A stretch of DNA of 64,000 nt from Archivesica marissinica (lineage: Eukaryota > Mollusca > Bivalvia > Venerida > Vesicomyidae). This document shows positions 21,666 to 34,708 of this stretch, piece after piece (position 1 is the stretch's first letter; every line of letters begins with the position of its first letter). Under the pieces are notes generated by a model. That model had not been told where the DNA came from. It worked only from the letters and a program-made list of their open reading frames with translations, and did not search any database. The stretch spans positions 60,791,851 to 60,855,850 of the forward strand of contig CM026390.1 in NCBI GenBank assembly GCA_014843695.1, given 5' to 3'. The position numbers were made by a program, and so were the translations under genes.

Positions 21666-24600
21666 ATAAAACAGTCCATTGATATAGTAAAACAGTACAT
21701 TGATATAATAAAACAGTCCATTGATATAATAAAACAGTCCATTGATATAATAAAACAGTCCGTTGATATAATAAAACAGTCCGTTGATATAATAAAACAG
21801 TCCATTGATATAATCAAACAGTCCATTGATATAATAAAACAGTCCGTTGATATAATAAAACAGTCGGTTGATATAATAAAACAGTCCATTGATATAATAA
21901 AACAGTACATTGATATAATAAAACAGTCCGATTGATATAATAAAACAGTCCATTGATATAATAAAACAGTACATTGATATAATAAAACAGTCCATTGATA
22001 TAATAAAACAGTCCGTTGATATAATAAAACAGTACATTGATATAATAAAACAGTCCATTGATATAATAAAACTGTCCATTGATATAATACAACAGTCCAT
22101 TGATATAATAAAACAGTACATTGATATAATAAAACAGTCCATTGATATAATAAAACAGTACATTGATATAATAAAACAGTCCATTGATATAATAAAACAG
22201 TCCATTGATATAATAAAACTGTCCATGGATTTAATAAAACAGTCCACGGATTAAATAAAACAGTCCATTGATATAATAAAACAGTCCATTGATATAATAA
22301 AACAGTCCATTGATATAATAAAACAGTCGGTTGATATAATAAAACAGTCCGTTGATATAATAAAACAGTCCATTGATATAATAAAACAGTACATTGATAT
22401 AATAAAACAGTCCATGGATTAAATAAACCAGTCCATTGATATAATAAAACAGTCCATGGATTAAATAAAACAGTCCGTTGATATAATAAAACAATCCATG
22501 GATTTAATAAACCAGTCCATTGATATAATAAAACAGTACATTGATATAATAAAACAGTCCATGGATTAAATAAAACAGTCCATTGATATAATAAAACAGT
22601 ACATTGATATAATAAAACAGTCCATGGATTAAATAAACCAGTCCATTGATATAATAAAACAGTCCATGGATTAAATAAAACAGTCCATTGATATAATAAA
22701 ACAGTCCATGGATTAAATAAAACAGTCCATTGATATAATAAAACAGTCCATGGATTAAATAAAACAGTCCATTGATATAATAAAACAGTCCATGGATTAA
22801 ATAAAACAGTCCATTGATATAATAAAACAGTCCATGGATTAAATAAAACAGTCCATTGATATAATAAAACAGTCCATGGATTAAATAAAACAGTCCATTG
22901 ATATAATAAAACAGTCCATGGATTAAATAAAACAGTCCATTGATATAATAAAACAGTCCATGGATTAAATAAAACAGTCCATTGATATAATAAAACAGTC
23001 CATGGATTAAATAAAACAGTCCATTGATATAATAAAACAGTCCATTGATAAAATAAAACAGTACATTGATATAATAAAACAGTCCATGGATTAAATAAAA
23101 CAGTCCATTGATATAATAAAACAGTCCATTGATATAATAAAACAGTCCATTGATATAATAAAACAGTCCATTGATATAATAAAACAGTACATTGATATAA
23201 TAAAACAGTCCATTGATATAGTAAAACAGTACATTGATATAATAAAACAGTACATTGATATAATAAAACAGTCCATTGATATAATAAAACAGTCCATTGA
23301 TATAATAAAACAGTCCATTGATATAATAAAACAGTCCATTGATATAATAAAACAGTACATTGATATAATAAAACAGTCCATTGATATAGTAAAACAGTAC
23401 ATTGATATAATAAAACAGTACATTGATATAATAAAACAGTCCATTGATATAATAAAACAGTCCATTGATATAATAAAACTGTCCATGGATTTAATAAAAC
23501 AGTCCACGGATTAAATAAAACAGTCCATTGATATAATAAAACAGTCCGTTGATATAATAAAACAGTCCATTGATATAATAAAACAGTACATTGATATAAT
23601 AAAACAGTCCATGGATTAAATAAACCAGTCCATTGATATAATAAAACAGTCCATGGATTAAATAAAACAGTCCGTTGATATAATAAAACAATCCATGGAT
23701 TTAATAAACCAGTCCATTGATATAATAAAACAGTACATTGATATAATAAAACAGTCCATGGATTAAATAAACCAGTCCATTGATATAATAAAACAGTCCA
23801 TGGATTAAATAAAACAGTCCATTGATATAATAAAACAGTAAAACAGTACATTGATATAATAAAAAAGTACATTGATATAATAAAACAGTCAGTTGACATA
23901 ATAAAACAGTCCATTGATTTAATAAAACAGTCCATGGATTTAATAAAACAGTCCATTGGTATAATAAAACAGTCCATGGATTTAATAAAACAGTCCGTTG
24001 ATATAATAAAACAGTCCATTGATATAATAAAACAGTCCATTGATATAATACAACAGTCCATTGATATAATACAACAGTCCATTGATATAATACAACAGTC
24101 CATTGATATAATACAACAGTCCATTGATATAATAAAACAGTCCATTGATATAATAAAACAGTTTATTGATATAATAAAACAGTCCGTTGATATAATAAAA
24201 CAGTCCATTGATATAATAAAACAGTCCGTTGATATAATAAAACAGTCCATTGATATAATAAAACAGTCGGTTGATATAATAAAACAGTCCGTTGATATAA
24301 TAAAACAGTCCATTGATATAATAAAACAGTCGGTTGATATAATAAAACAGTCCATTGATATAATAAAACAGTCCATTGATATAATAAAACAGTCGGTTGA
24401 TATAATAAAACAGTCCATTGATATAATAAAACAGTCCATTGATATAATACAACAATCCATTGATATAATAAAACAGTCCGTTGATATAATAAAACAGTCC
24501 ATTGATATAATAAAACAGTCCATTGATATAATAAAACAGTCCATTGATCTTTTAAAACAGTCCGTGGATTTAATAAAACAGTCCATTGATATAATAAAAC

Positions 24601-26536
24601 AGTCCATTGATATAATAAAACAGTCGGTTGATATAATAAAACAGTCCATTGATCTTTTAAAACAGTCCGTGGATTTAATAAAACAGTCCGTTGATATAAT
24701 AAAACAGTCCATTGATATAATAGAACAGTCCATTGATATAATAAAACAGTCCATTAATTTAATAAAACAATCCGTGGATTAAATAAAACAGTCCGTTGAT
24801 ATAATAAAACAGTCCATGGATTTAATAAAACAGTCCGCGGATTAAATAAAACAATCCATTGATATAATAAAACAGTCCATTGCTTTAATAAAACTGTCCA
24901 TGGATTTAATAAAACAGTCCACGGATTAAATCAAACAGTCCATTGATATAATAAAACAGTCCATTGATATAATAAAACAGTCCGTTGATATAATAAAACA
25001 GTACATTAATATAATAAAACAGTCCATTGATATAATAAAACAGTACATTAATATAATAAAACAGTCCATTGATATAATAAAACAGTACATTAATATAATA
25101 AAACAGTCCATTGATATAATAAAACAGTCCATTGATATAATAAAACAGTACATTAATATAATAAAACAGTCCATTGATATAATAAAACAGTCCATTGATA
25201 TAATAAAACAGTCCATTGATATAATAAAACAGTCCGTTGATATAATAAAACAGTCCATTGATATAATAAAATAGTACATTGATATAATAAAACAGTCCAT
25301 TGATATAGTAAAACAGTACATTAATATAATAAAACAGTACATTGATATAATAAAACAGTCCATTGATATAATAAAACAGTCCATTGATATAATAAAACTG
25401 TCCATAGATTTAATAAAACAGTCCACGGATTAAATAAAACAGTCCATTGATATAATAAAACAGTCCATTGATATAATAAAACAGTCCATTGATATAATAA
25501 AACAGTCGGTTGATATAATAAAACAGTCCGTTGATATAATAAAACAGTCCATTGATATAATAAAACAGTACATTGATATAATAAAACAGTCCATGGATTA
25601 AATAAACCAGTCCATTGATATAATAAAACAGTCCATGGATTAAATAAAACAGTCCGTTGATATAATAAAACAATCCATGGATTTAATAAACCAGTCCATT
25701 GATATAATAAAACAGTACATTGATATAATAAAACAGTCCATGGATTAAATAAACCAGTCCATTGATATAATAAAGCAGTCCATGGATTAAATAAAACAGT
25801 CCATTGATATAATAAAACAGTAAAACAGTACATTGATATAATAAAAAAGTACATTGATATAATAAAACAGTCAGTTGACATAATAAAACAGTCCGTTGAT
25901 ATAATAAAACAGTCCATTGATTTAATAAAACAGTCCATGGATTTAATAAAACAGTCCATTGATATAATAAAACAGTCCGTTGATATAATAAAACAGTCCA
26001 TTGATATAATAAAACAGTCCATGGATTTAATAAAACTGTCCATTGATATAATAAAACAGTCCATGGATTAAATAAAACAGTCCGTTGATATAATAAAACA
26101 GTCCATTGATATAATAAAACAGTTCATGGATTAAATAAAACAGTCCGTTGATATAATAAAACAATCCATGGATTTAATAAAACAGTCCATTGATATAATA
26201 AAACAGTAAAACAGTACATTGATATAATAAAACAGTACATTGATATAATAAAACAGTCCGTTGATATAATAAAACAGTCCATTGATATAATAAAACAGTC
26301 CATTGATATCATAAAACAGTCCATTGATATAATAAAACAGTCCATGGATTAAATAAAACAGTCCATTGATATAATAAAACCGTCCGTTGATATTATAAAA
26401 CAGTACATTGATATAATAAAACAGTCCATGGATTTATAAAACAGTCCGTTGATATAATAAAACAGTCCGTTGATATAATAAGACAGTCCATGGATTTATA
26501 AAACAGTCCATTGATATAATAAAACAGTCCGTTGAT
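21666..26536. repeat. T3 array, 21-bp unit (copy a), about 230 copies
   Basis: Unit ttgatataataaaacagtcca, with tac, ccg, cgg and catggatt(t/a)aa variants. At about 22625-23040 two variants alternate strictly, making a 42-bp higher-order unit. The unit is 7 codons and stop-free in several frames, so very long frames appear on both strands (up to 1057 codons, heptad 'SMDCFII' or 'LLYQWTV'). Frame identity switches at indels and there are no start, splice or codon-bias signals, so I treat it as satellite DNA. Confidence 0.96.
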
Positions 26537-26556
26537 CCAGCCCGAGGCAACTCTCA

Positions 26557-28015
26557 ATGGCGACCAGCTATTTAGACACAAGTGAGCTATTTATAGCCAC
26601 CCCGACGTATTTTAATATGGACTCTGGAATCATCACCTCTGCACAATTAGACCCAGATAATATCCATCTAAATTCACAATATACAGACACCATGGAAGAG
26701 AGCCAATCTGCTGGCGAAGATGATGACCATATTCCGCAGCAAGATTTCTTCGTGAAAATTGAAAAGTCTTTGCAAAATAAACCAAAAAAGGAATTTTTGG
26801 AAACACTGTTGTCACTGTGTAGCAAAGATTTCAATAAACTCGAATGGTACAGACACTATCTTTCACAAAAGGCACAGCAATATACAGAGTGCCCTAAAGG
26901 TAAACTTATCACAAGAAGAAAATCTAGCCGATCATCTGCCGAAAGCAAACTAGCTCTGGACTGCTATATTCTTACATCTTACATTAATGGGGACCAGGCA
27001 ACAGATATAAATGAAGTGTTCAGTAAATATAATTCGACCAAATCAGAAACCGACAGTGATATTACATACACAGAAACATTACAAACTGCGGACTTATATG
27101 GTACTGTTCATACTCTACAGGAAGAATTCCACATATTCCAAGGTGACCAGGCTCTAACAACCAACAAATGTTATCCAATTTGATCCAGCGAATTCATACA
27201 CTTGAAAAGGAAAAGTCAGACTTTAAACAACAATTGGACAAACTAACCCAATTGTGCAACACACTCACTGCAAATGCAGACATCACGAAGACGGTGTTAT
27301 CTAGAGTTAAAACAAAAGTTGACCTTAACAGCACTTTAATAGACCGGATGACCTTCAAGGTAAACAAATTCGAACATAGTCTGAACGGACCACTTATAAA
27401 TGAAAACAGAACCATAGCTCATATAGCAGATGCAAATGCAGACGAAATCAGTGACGAGAATGCAAATTGTAATAATGAGACAACTCGAAGAGAAAGTAAC
27501 TCATCCAGAAATACATATGATGTAACTCCTAAAACTAAAGTAAATGCAGCACCTACTGATCCGCATACATGTAACGATTTCATCCCCGAATTTGCTAGGA
27601 GGCAATATGACACACATCCGAATATAACATATCATAGAAGATCATACGCAGAAGTAACAACAGAGAAACAAAAGGAAACAACAACGGATGCAACAGATAC
27701 GGTGATTCCGCAACAGAAAGAAGATGACAGCCCACAAACCAATCAAACAAGCACCGGTACCAATAAACCTCATAACAGAGTTAACGGAAACGATGAGCAA
27801 CTTACAGACAATACACATATAGGAAATGGATCATTTGCTAACAGTCAAGCACATAGTGCAAACAACCCGACGGGAGAAGATGATAACCAGTCTGTTAATA
27901 GTTGTAATACTACCATACGTATATGTAGCACTAGTGACAATAACACACACAAAAACAATGATCTTGGAATCACTGACAACGATAATGAAGCATACCCCAA
28001 GATAGTAACGTATTC
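26557..28015 (+). pseudogene. LINE ORF1-like fragment with intact 5' end, 3' part lost
   Basis: Starts at ATG 26557 ('MATSYLDTSELFIATP') and stays open to 27183. A second frame shifted by -1 continues from about 27168 to 28015. Acidic N-terminus, then 'LLSLCSKDFNKLEWYRHYLS' and 'YILTSYINGDQ'. At the frame change a coiled coil follows ('NLIQRIHTLEKEKSDF', 'QQLDKLTQLC'). A long Asn/Thr/Asp-rich linker contains the gag-like 'HRRSYAEVT'. The coiled-coil-plus-linker layout suggests a non-LTR ORF1 or another gag-like protein; no CCHC knuckle is seen. A single-base indel near 27170 explains the frame change better than programmed slippage, since no canonical slippery heptamer is there. The coding ends at a junction with duplicated flank DNA (from 28016), so ORF2 is missing. 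Confidence 0.6.
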
Positions 28016-28016
28016 A

Positions 28017-28116
28017 TTATATTATAATCAGGTCTCCATTTCGCATGTCCATCAGAAGCGGAAAGTGCCAAAGCTCCATTCCAGGTCTCTCAGAAAGTGC
28101 TGATATAGTAATTTCC
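28017..28116 (-). pseudogene. Terminal-exon-like segment, copy 2
   Basis: Minus-strand copy of the 16497-16595 segment, reading 'EITISALSERPGMELW' and 'LLMDMRNGDLII' before TAA. The acceptor tttttcag is followed by one extra base relative to copy 1, which shifts the splice phase. It sits directly at the breakpoint with the ORF1 fragment. Confidence 0.4.
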
Positions 28117-28159
28117 CTGAAAAACAAAGAGGGACCACAACCCATCGTGTTCTAGAAAT

Positions 28160-29550
28160 ACATTGAGTGGGATTACTGTGCTTGCTGCTTGCGCTGTGAG
28201 CACTGTTTTATATTAGAACATTGAGTGGGATTACAGTGCTTGCTGTGTGAGCAATGTTTTATATTAGAACATTGAGTGGGATTACTGTGCTTACTGCTTG
28301 CACTGTGAGCAATGTTTTATATTAGAACATTGAGTGGGATTACTGTGCTTGCGGTGTGAGCAATGTTTTATATTAGAACATTGAGTGGGGTTACTGTGCT
28401 TGCGGTGTGAGCAATGTTTTATATTAGAACATTGAGTGGGATTACAGTGCTTGCGGTGTGAGCAATGTTTTATATTAGAACATTGAGTGGGATTACTGTG
28501 CTTGCTGCTTGCGCTGTGAGCACTGTTTTATATTAGAACATTGAGTGGGATTACTGTGCTTGCGCTGTGAGCAATGTTGTATATTAGAACATTGAGTGGG
28601 ATTACTGTGCTTGCTGCTTGCGCTCTGAGAACTGTTTTATAATAGAACATTGAGTGGGATTACTGTGCTTGCGGTGTAAGCAATGTTTTATATTAGAATA
28701 TTGAGTGGGATTACTGTGCTTGCGGAGTGAGTACTGTTTGATATTAGAACATTGAGTGGGATTACTGTGCTTGCTGCTTGAGCACTGTGTTATATTAGAA
28801 CATTGCGTGGGATTACTGTGCTTGCTGTGTGAATAATGTTTTATAATACAACATTGAGTGGGATTACTGTGCTTGCTGTGTGAATAATGTTTTATAATAC
28901 AACATTGAGTGGGATTACTGTGCTTGCGGTGTGAGCAATGTTTTATATTAGATCATTGAGTGGGATCACTGTGCTTGCTGCTTGCGCTGTGAGCACTGTT
29001 TTATATTAGAACACTGAGTGGGATTACTGTGCTTGCGGCTTGCGCTGTGAGCACTGTTTTATATTAGAACATTGAGTGGGATTACTGTGCTTGCTGTGTG
29101 AGCAATGTTTTATATTAGAACATTGAGTGGGATTAATGTGCTTGCTGTGTGAGCGATGTTTTATGTTAGAACATTGAGTGGGATTACTGTGCTTGCTGTG
29201 TGAGCAATGTTTTATATTAGAACATTGAGTGGGATCACTATGCTTGCTGTGTAAGCAATGTTTTATATTAAAACATTGAGTGAGATTGCTGTGCTTGCGG
29301 TGTGAGCAATGTTTTATATTAGAACATTGAATGGGATTACTGTGCTTGCGGTGTGAGCAATGTTTTGTATTAGAACAATGAGTGGGATCACTGTGCTTGC
29401 TGTGTGAGCAATGTTTATTACTGTGCTTACGATGTGATCAATGTTTTATATTAGAACAATGAATGGGGTTATTGTGCTTGCTGTGTGAGCAATGTTTTGT
29501 ATTAGAACATTGAGTGGGGTTACTGTGCTTGAGGTGTGAGCAATGTTTTT
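28160..29550. repeat. T2 array, 51-bp unit (copy b)
   Basis: Same unit as T2a but with frequent extended units (gcttgctgcttgcgctgtg) that are absent from T2a and T2d and shared with T2c. Confidence 0.95.
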
Positions 29551-30820
29551 GTGAAAGGCCTGGAGTTCGCGTCCAATTGTAACTGTTGCGATTTTGTCCT
29601 TAGGCAATGCATTTAAATTCCACATTGCCTCATCTCTCTCCTTCATGACCAGATGGATTGCACCAGGAACGAGGTCTCGAGAGCGATTAATCAAACAATG
29701 TAAGCTCTCAGAATTACTAACCGGTTAACCGGACATTCGTTCGGTCGTTTAACTTAATACATGTAGCTTAAGTTTCCAAATTGTTCAAAGTGTTGTCGGA
29801 GTTAAACAAGGATAAATGTTAAAGTAGGTTTCTAGTCATTACAATTAAAAAGTAAGAGATATAATCGGTTATGTGTTTATGACACTTGACAACTATATAC
29901 ATTGACATAATGTACATGTATACAATACATACAATGTTCGGCTATATGTACAATACGGTTAACAGCGCTAGCAATTTGTCGTCTCCTTTAACAAAATGCT
30001 TAATTAACCGTCATCACAACTTGTCAAATTGAGTGTCATAACCTAATTGTCGTGAGTTCGATCCTCACCCGGGGCACATAACTGTTTATGTTACTTGCTA
30101 TGCGTTCGTCCATACTGGCAACCGATTATCTTGGAATAAACGAAGCGATCGAAATGGAAGTGAAATCTGCTATTGAATGTGCAATGTTTTATCTAATTTT
30201 GAAACGTTATATTGTTTTTATGTTGCATTTATTATGTTTGCGTAACTGACTTGCTGACTAGGTCCTCTGAAGAATTAAATATAAGGTAGGGGTATATATA
30301 GGTTCGTATATTATGTATTGAGTTTGCACATATAATTGTTCTAGTTTACATCAGTTATACACATAAGATATATGTCTTCAATTGGAGTTGCCATTGTACT
30401 CTCGGAAGAATCAAGCATCTTCAATTCCTCACTGTCTACGTCCCCGCGAGGGGTTCGACATTAAAAGGAAGAAAGATAGAGTCTGATGGCAGTTTAAATT
30501 TACGTATTTGTTTTCCAAGCTATATGCCATTTCTAGTCTCTCGATGGAAGTCAACAATCTTGGAACAAAGAATATTATAAACTTCACCAAATTTAATAAA
30601 TGCAATACTACAAAGTTCACTGAAATGTTATCACCCGTTTCCTATCTCACGACTACTATGAATAATCGTTGTCGCGTAATAGCGGGTATCTACTGCCTCA
30701 ATTTAAAATTATGATAAACAGCAAATAAATTAATGTATAATTTAAAAATGAACATATTAAATTATTATTAATATATTAATAAATAAATGGCAGGAGAAAA
30801 TGAAAACATAATAACTCAGT
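29551..30820. other. Duplicated flank Y1
   Basis: About 1.27 kb, nearly identical to 34709-35982. It contains a dispersed repeat at 29575-29690 (as at 7556-7700), an intron-less tRNA-Met relic near 30049-30076, and a SINE 3' end (gtctacgtccccgcgagggg) at 30434-30470. Short open frames have no recognisable product. Confidence 0.75.
30049..30076 (+). pseudogene. tRNA-Met 3' half relic, without the insert
   Basis: gtcgtgagttcgatcctcac plus ccggggca equals the T arm and acceptor strand of tRNA-Met. Preceding bases (gagtgtcataacctaa) align with the anticodon arm gtctcataatctgaa with no 20-nt insert. The 5' half is unrecognisable. Confidence 0.65.
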
Positions 30821-31625
30821 CAAAGGCTAATGTTGTCAAATAACACAGTATAATCAAAGCCTAATGGTGTCAAATAACACAGTATAATCAAAGCCTAATG
30901 TTGTCAACTAACACAGTATAATCAAAGGCTAATGTTGTCAAATAACACAGTATAATCAAAGCCTAATGGTGTCAAATAACACAGTATAATCAAAGCCTAA
31001 TGGTGTCAAATGACAAAGTATAATCAAAGGCTAATGTTGTCAAATAACACAGTATAATCAAAGTCTAATGTTGTCAAATAACACAGTATAATCAAAGGCT
31101 AATGTTGTCAAATAACACAGTATAATCAAAGCCTAATGTTGTCAAATAACACAGTATAATCAAAGGCTAATGTTGTCAAAAAACACAGTATAATCAAAGG
31201 CTAATGTTGTCAAATAACACAGTATAATCAAAGGCTAATGTTGTCAAATAACACAGTATAATCAAAGGCTAATGTTGTCAAATAACACAGTATAATCAAA
31301 GCCTAATGTTGTCAAATAACACAGTATAATCAAAACCTAATGTTGTCAAATAACACAGTATAATCAAAGGCTAACGTTGTCAAAAAACACAGTATAATCA
31401 ACGGCTAATGTTGTCAAATAACATAGTATAATCAAAGGCTAATGTTGTCAAATAACACAGTATAATCAAAGGCTAATGTTGTCAAATAACACAGTATAAT
31501 CAAAGGCTAATGTTGTCAAATAACACAGTATAATCAAAGGCTAATGTTGTCAAATAACACAGTATAATCAAAGGCTAACGTTGTCAAAAAACACAGTATA
31601 ATCAAAGGCTAATGGTGTCAAATAT
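30821..31625. repeat. T1 array, 34-bp unit (copy b)
   Basis: About 23 copies of the T1 unit, flanked on the right by the same tRNA-Met-containing block as the other two T1 arrays. Confidence 0.95.
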
Positions 31626-31680
31626 GTATAGATTAAATGCGAGAATACGTATACCTGACCTGGTGCAATTATGCACAGGT

Positions 31681-31773
31681 GCCTCGGTAGCGCAGTAGGC
31701 AGCGCGTCAGTCTCATAATCACTGAAATAACAGAGAGATCTGAAGGTCGTGAGTTAGATCCTCACTCGGGGCA
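31681..31773 (+). pseudogene. tRNA-Met (CAT) with insert, damaged copy
   Basis: Same 93-nt layout as 15728-15820. However, the T loop reads ttagatc instead of ttcgatc, losing the invariant C56, and the insert differs at two positions including loss of its atg. It is probably not functional. Downstream tttt is retained. Confidence 0.7.
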
Positions 31774-32368
31774 CATAATGTTTTATTTTATTTGTTCCAT
31801 CCATGCTTTCATCCGATTCCCCTGGAGGATTCCCCTGGAATAAACGAAGCGAATCAAACTGAAAGTGTATAATGTAAAGGCTAATATAATTATGCTATGT
31901 ACTTTGATACTTTGTACAATTTGTTTTTATATATCAATCAGTATCTGACTTGTTGAATGAAATATATGAGAAAAAACAACCAAAAGACAAATTAAATATA
32001 TTCTTGTTCAAAATGATATGTGTCTTTATTAGTGTAACATTGGAATTAATTCCAGAGCATCATCTTGTCATCTAATCAGACCATATGCTGCTTGTTTGTT
32101 TTTCTGATAGTGGCGCTAAATGACTGGGTTGAATGGCAAACAACATAGATACTGATCAGACAGACGCTACACATAATTATATCCGGCTAATCTGTATCCT
32201 GGTTGTTTGTCAACCCATTTCAAATTTATTCAGCATATTGATGGTCACTATAGCTGTAAGATTGTTATCTAAACTTACCAAGACACTGCACTTAAAGCAG
32301 TAAATAATAATTCAGCATAGCTTCCATCACTTGAAATGTACTCTTGCCGGGGTAGTCTAAAGTGACTC
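31774..32368. other. Shared flank, divergent copy
   Basis: Aligns with 15821-16496 and 37675-38350 but with several small deletions and about ten percent differences by eye, so it is an older duplicate. No gene. Confidence 0.65.
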
Positions 32369-32468
32369 TTATAATATAATCAGGTCTCCATTTCGCATGT
32401 CCATCAGAAGCGGAAAGTGCCAAAGCTCCATTGCAGGTCTCTCAGAAAGTGCTGATATAGTAATTTCC
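32369..32468 (-). pseudogene. Terminal-exon-like segment, copy 3
   Basis: Minus-strand relative of 16497-16595: 'EITISALSERP', then 'MELWHFPLLMDMRNGDLII' and stop. It has one extra base after the acceptor, as in copy 2. It is therefore out of phase with copies 1 and 4. Confidence 0.4.
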
Positions 32469-32556
32469 CTGAAAAACAAAGAGGGACCACAACCCATCGT
32501 GTTCTAGAAATACACACACTATTTACGACACACATGTAATAGCTGGTGTCTATGTC

Positions 32557-34708
32557 TATTAGAACATTGAGTGGGATTACTGTGCTTGCTGCTTGCTGTG
32601 TGAGCAATGTTTTATGTTAGAATATTGAGTGGGATTACTGTGCTTGCTGTGTGAGCACTGTTTTATATTAGAACATTGAGTGGGATTACTGTGCTTGCGG
32701 TGTGAGCAATGTTTTATATTAGAACATTGAGTGGGATTACAGTGCTTGCGGTGTGAGCAATGTTTTATATTAGAACATTGAGTGGGATTACAGTGCTTGC
32801 GGTGTGAGTAATGTTTTATATTAGAACATTGAGTGGGATTACTGTGCTTGCGGTGTGAGCAATGTTTTATATTAGAACATTGAGTGGGATTACAGTGCTT
32901 GCGGTGTGAGCAATGTTTTATATTAGAACATTGAGTGGGATTACTGTGCTTGCTGCTTGGGCACTGTTTTATATTAGAACATTGAGTGGGATTACTGTGC
33001 TTGCTGCTTGCGCTCTGAGAACTGTTTTATAATAGAACATTGAGTGGGATTAGTGTGCTTGCGGTGTGAGCAATGTTTTATATTAGAATATTGAGTGGGA
33101 TTACTGTGTTTGCGGAGTGAGTACTGTTTGATATTAGAACATTGCGTGGGATTACTGTGCTTGCTGTGTGAATAATGTTTTATAATACAACATTGAATGG
33201 GATTACTGTGCTTGCGGTGAGAGCAATGTTTTATATTAGAACATTGAGTGGGATCACTGTGCTTGCTGCTTGCGCTGTGAGCACTTTTTATATTAGAACA
33301 CTGAGTGGGATTACTGTGCTTGCGGCTTGCGCTGTGAGCAATGTTTTACATTAGAACATTGAGTGGGATTACTGTGCTTGCTGTGTGAGCACTGTTTTAT
33401 ATTAGAACATTGAGTGGGATTACTGTGCTTGCTGTGTGAGCAATGTTTTATATTAGAACATTGAGTGGGATCACTGTGCTTGCTGTGTGAGCAATGTTTT
33501 ATATTAGAACATTGAGTGGGAGTACTGTGCTTGCGGTGTGAGCACTGTTTTATATTTGAACATTGAGTGGGATTACTGTGCTTGCTGCTTGCAGTGTGAG
33601 CAATGTTTTATATTAGAACATTGAATGGGATTACTGTGCTTGCGGTGTGAGCAATGTTTTATATTAGAACATTGAGTGGGATTACAGTGCTTGCTGTGTG
33701 AGCAATGTTTTATATTAGAACATTGAGTGGGATTACTGTGCTTGCTGCTTGCGCTGTGAACACTGTTTTATATTAGAACATTGAGTGGGATTACTGTGCT
33801 TGCTGCTTGCGCTGTGAACACTGTTTTATAATAGAACATTGAGTGGGATTACTGTGCTTGCGGTGTGAGCAATGTTTTATATTAGAATATTGAGTGGGAT
33901 TACTGTGTTTGCGGTGTGAGCACTGTTTTATATTAGAACATTGAGTGGGATTACTGTGCTTGCTGCTTGAGCACTGTTTTATATTAGAACATTGCGTGGG
34001 ATTACTGTGCTTGCTGTGTGAATAATGTTTTATAATACAACATTGAATGGGATTACTGTGCTTGCGGTGAGAGCAATGTTTTATATTAGAACATTGAGTG
34101 GGATCACTGTGCTTGCTGCTTGCGCTGTGAGCACTTTTTATATTAGAACACTGAGTGGGATTACTGTGCTTGCGGCTTGCGCTGTGAGCAATGTTTTACA
34201 TTAGAACATTGAGTGGGATTACTGTGCTTGCTGTGTGAGCAATGTTTTATATTAGAACATTGAGTGGGATCAATGTGCTTGCTGTGTGAGCAATGTTTTA
34301 TATTAGAACATTGAGTGGGATTACTGTGCTTGCTGTGTGAGCAATGTTTTATATTAGAACATTGAGTGGGATCACTGTGCTTGCTGTGTGAGCAATGTTT
34401 TATATTAGAACACTGAGTGGGATTACTGTGCTTGCGGCGTGAGCAATGTTTTATATTAGAACATTGAGTGGGATCGCTGTGCTTGCTGTGTGAGCAATAT
34501 TTTATATTAGAACATTGAGTGGGAGTACTGTGCTTGTGGTGTGAGCAATGTTTTATATTAGAACAATGAATGGGGTTACTGTGCTTACGATGTGATCAAT
34601 GTTTTATATTAGAACAATGAATGGGGTTATTGTGCTTGCTGTGTGAGCAATGTTTTGTATTAGAACATTGAGTGGGGTTACTGTGCTTGAGGTGTGAGCA
34701 ATGTTTTT
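32557..34708. repeat. T2 array, 51-bp unit (copy c), about 42 copies
   Basis: Contains a long internal duplication: the run of unit variants at about 32940-33350 recurs at about 33950-34200 in the same order. It shares extended units with T2b. Confidence 0.95.

Noticed and set aside
21581..24754. 1057-codon open frame with 7-residue repeats
   Set aside because: The 21-bp unit lacks stops in several frames, so long frames arise on both strands; the frame changes between SMDCFII, LLYQWTV and YINGLFY forms at indels, and there is no start context, splice site or domain.
21666..26536. Bacterial promoter-like ttgata / tataat motifs in T3
   Set aside because: They are part of a eukaryotic satellite unit and their spacing does not fit; no genes follow.
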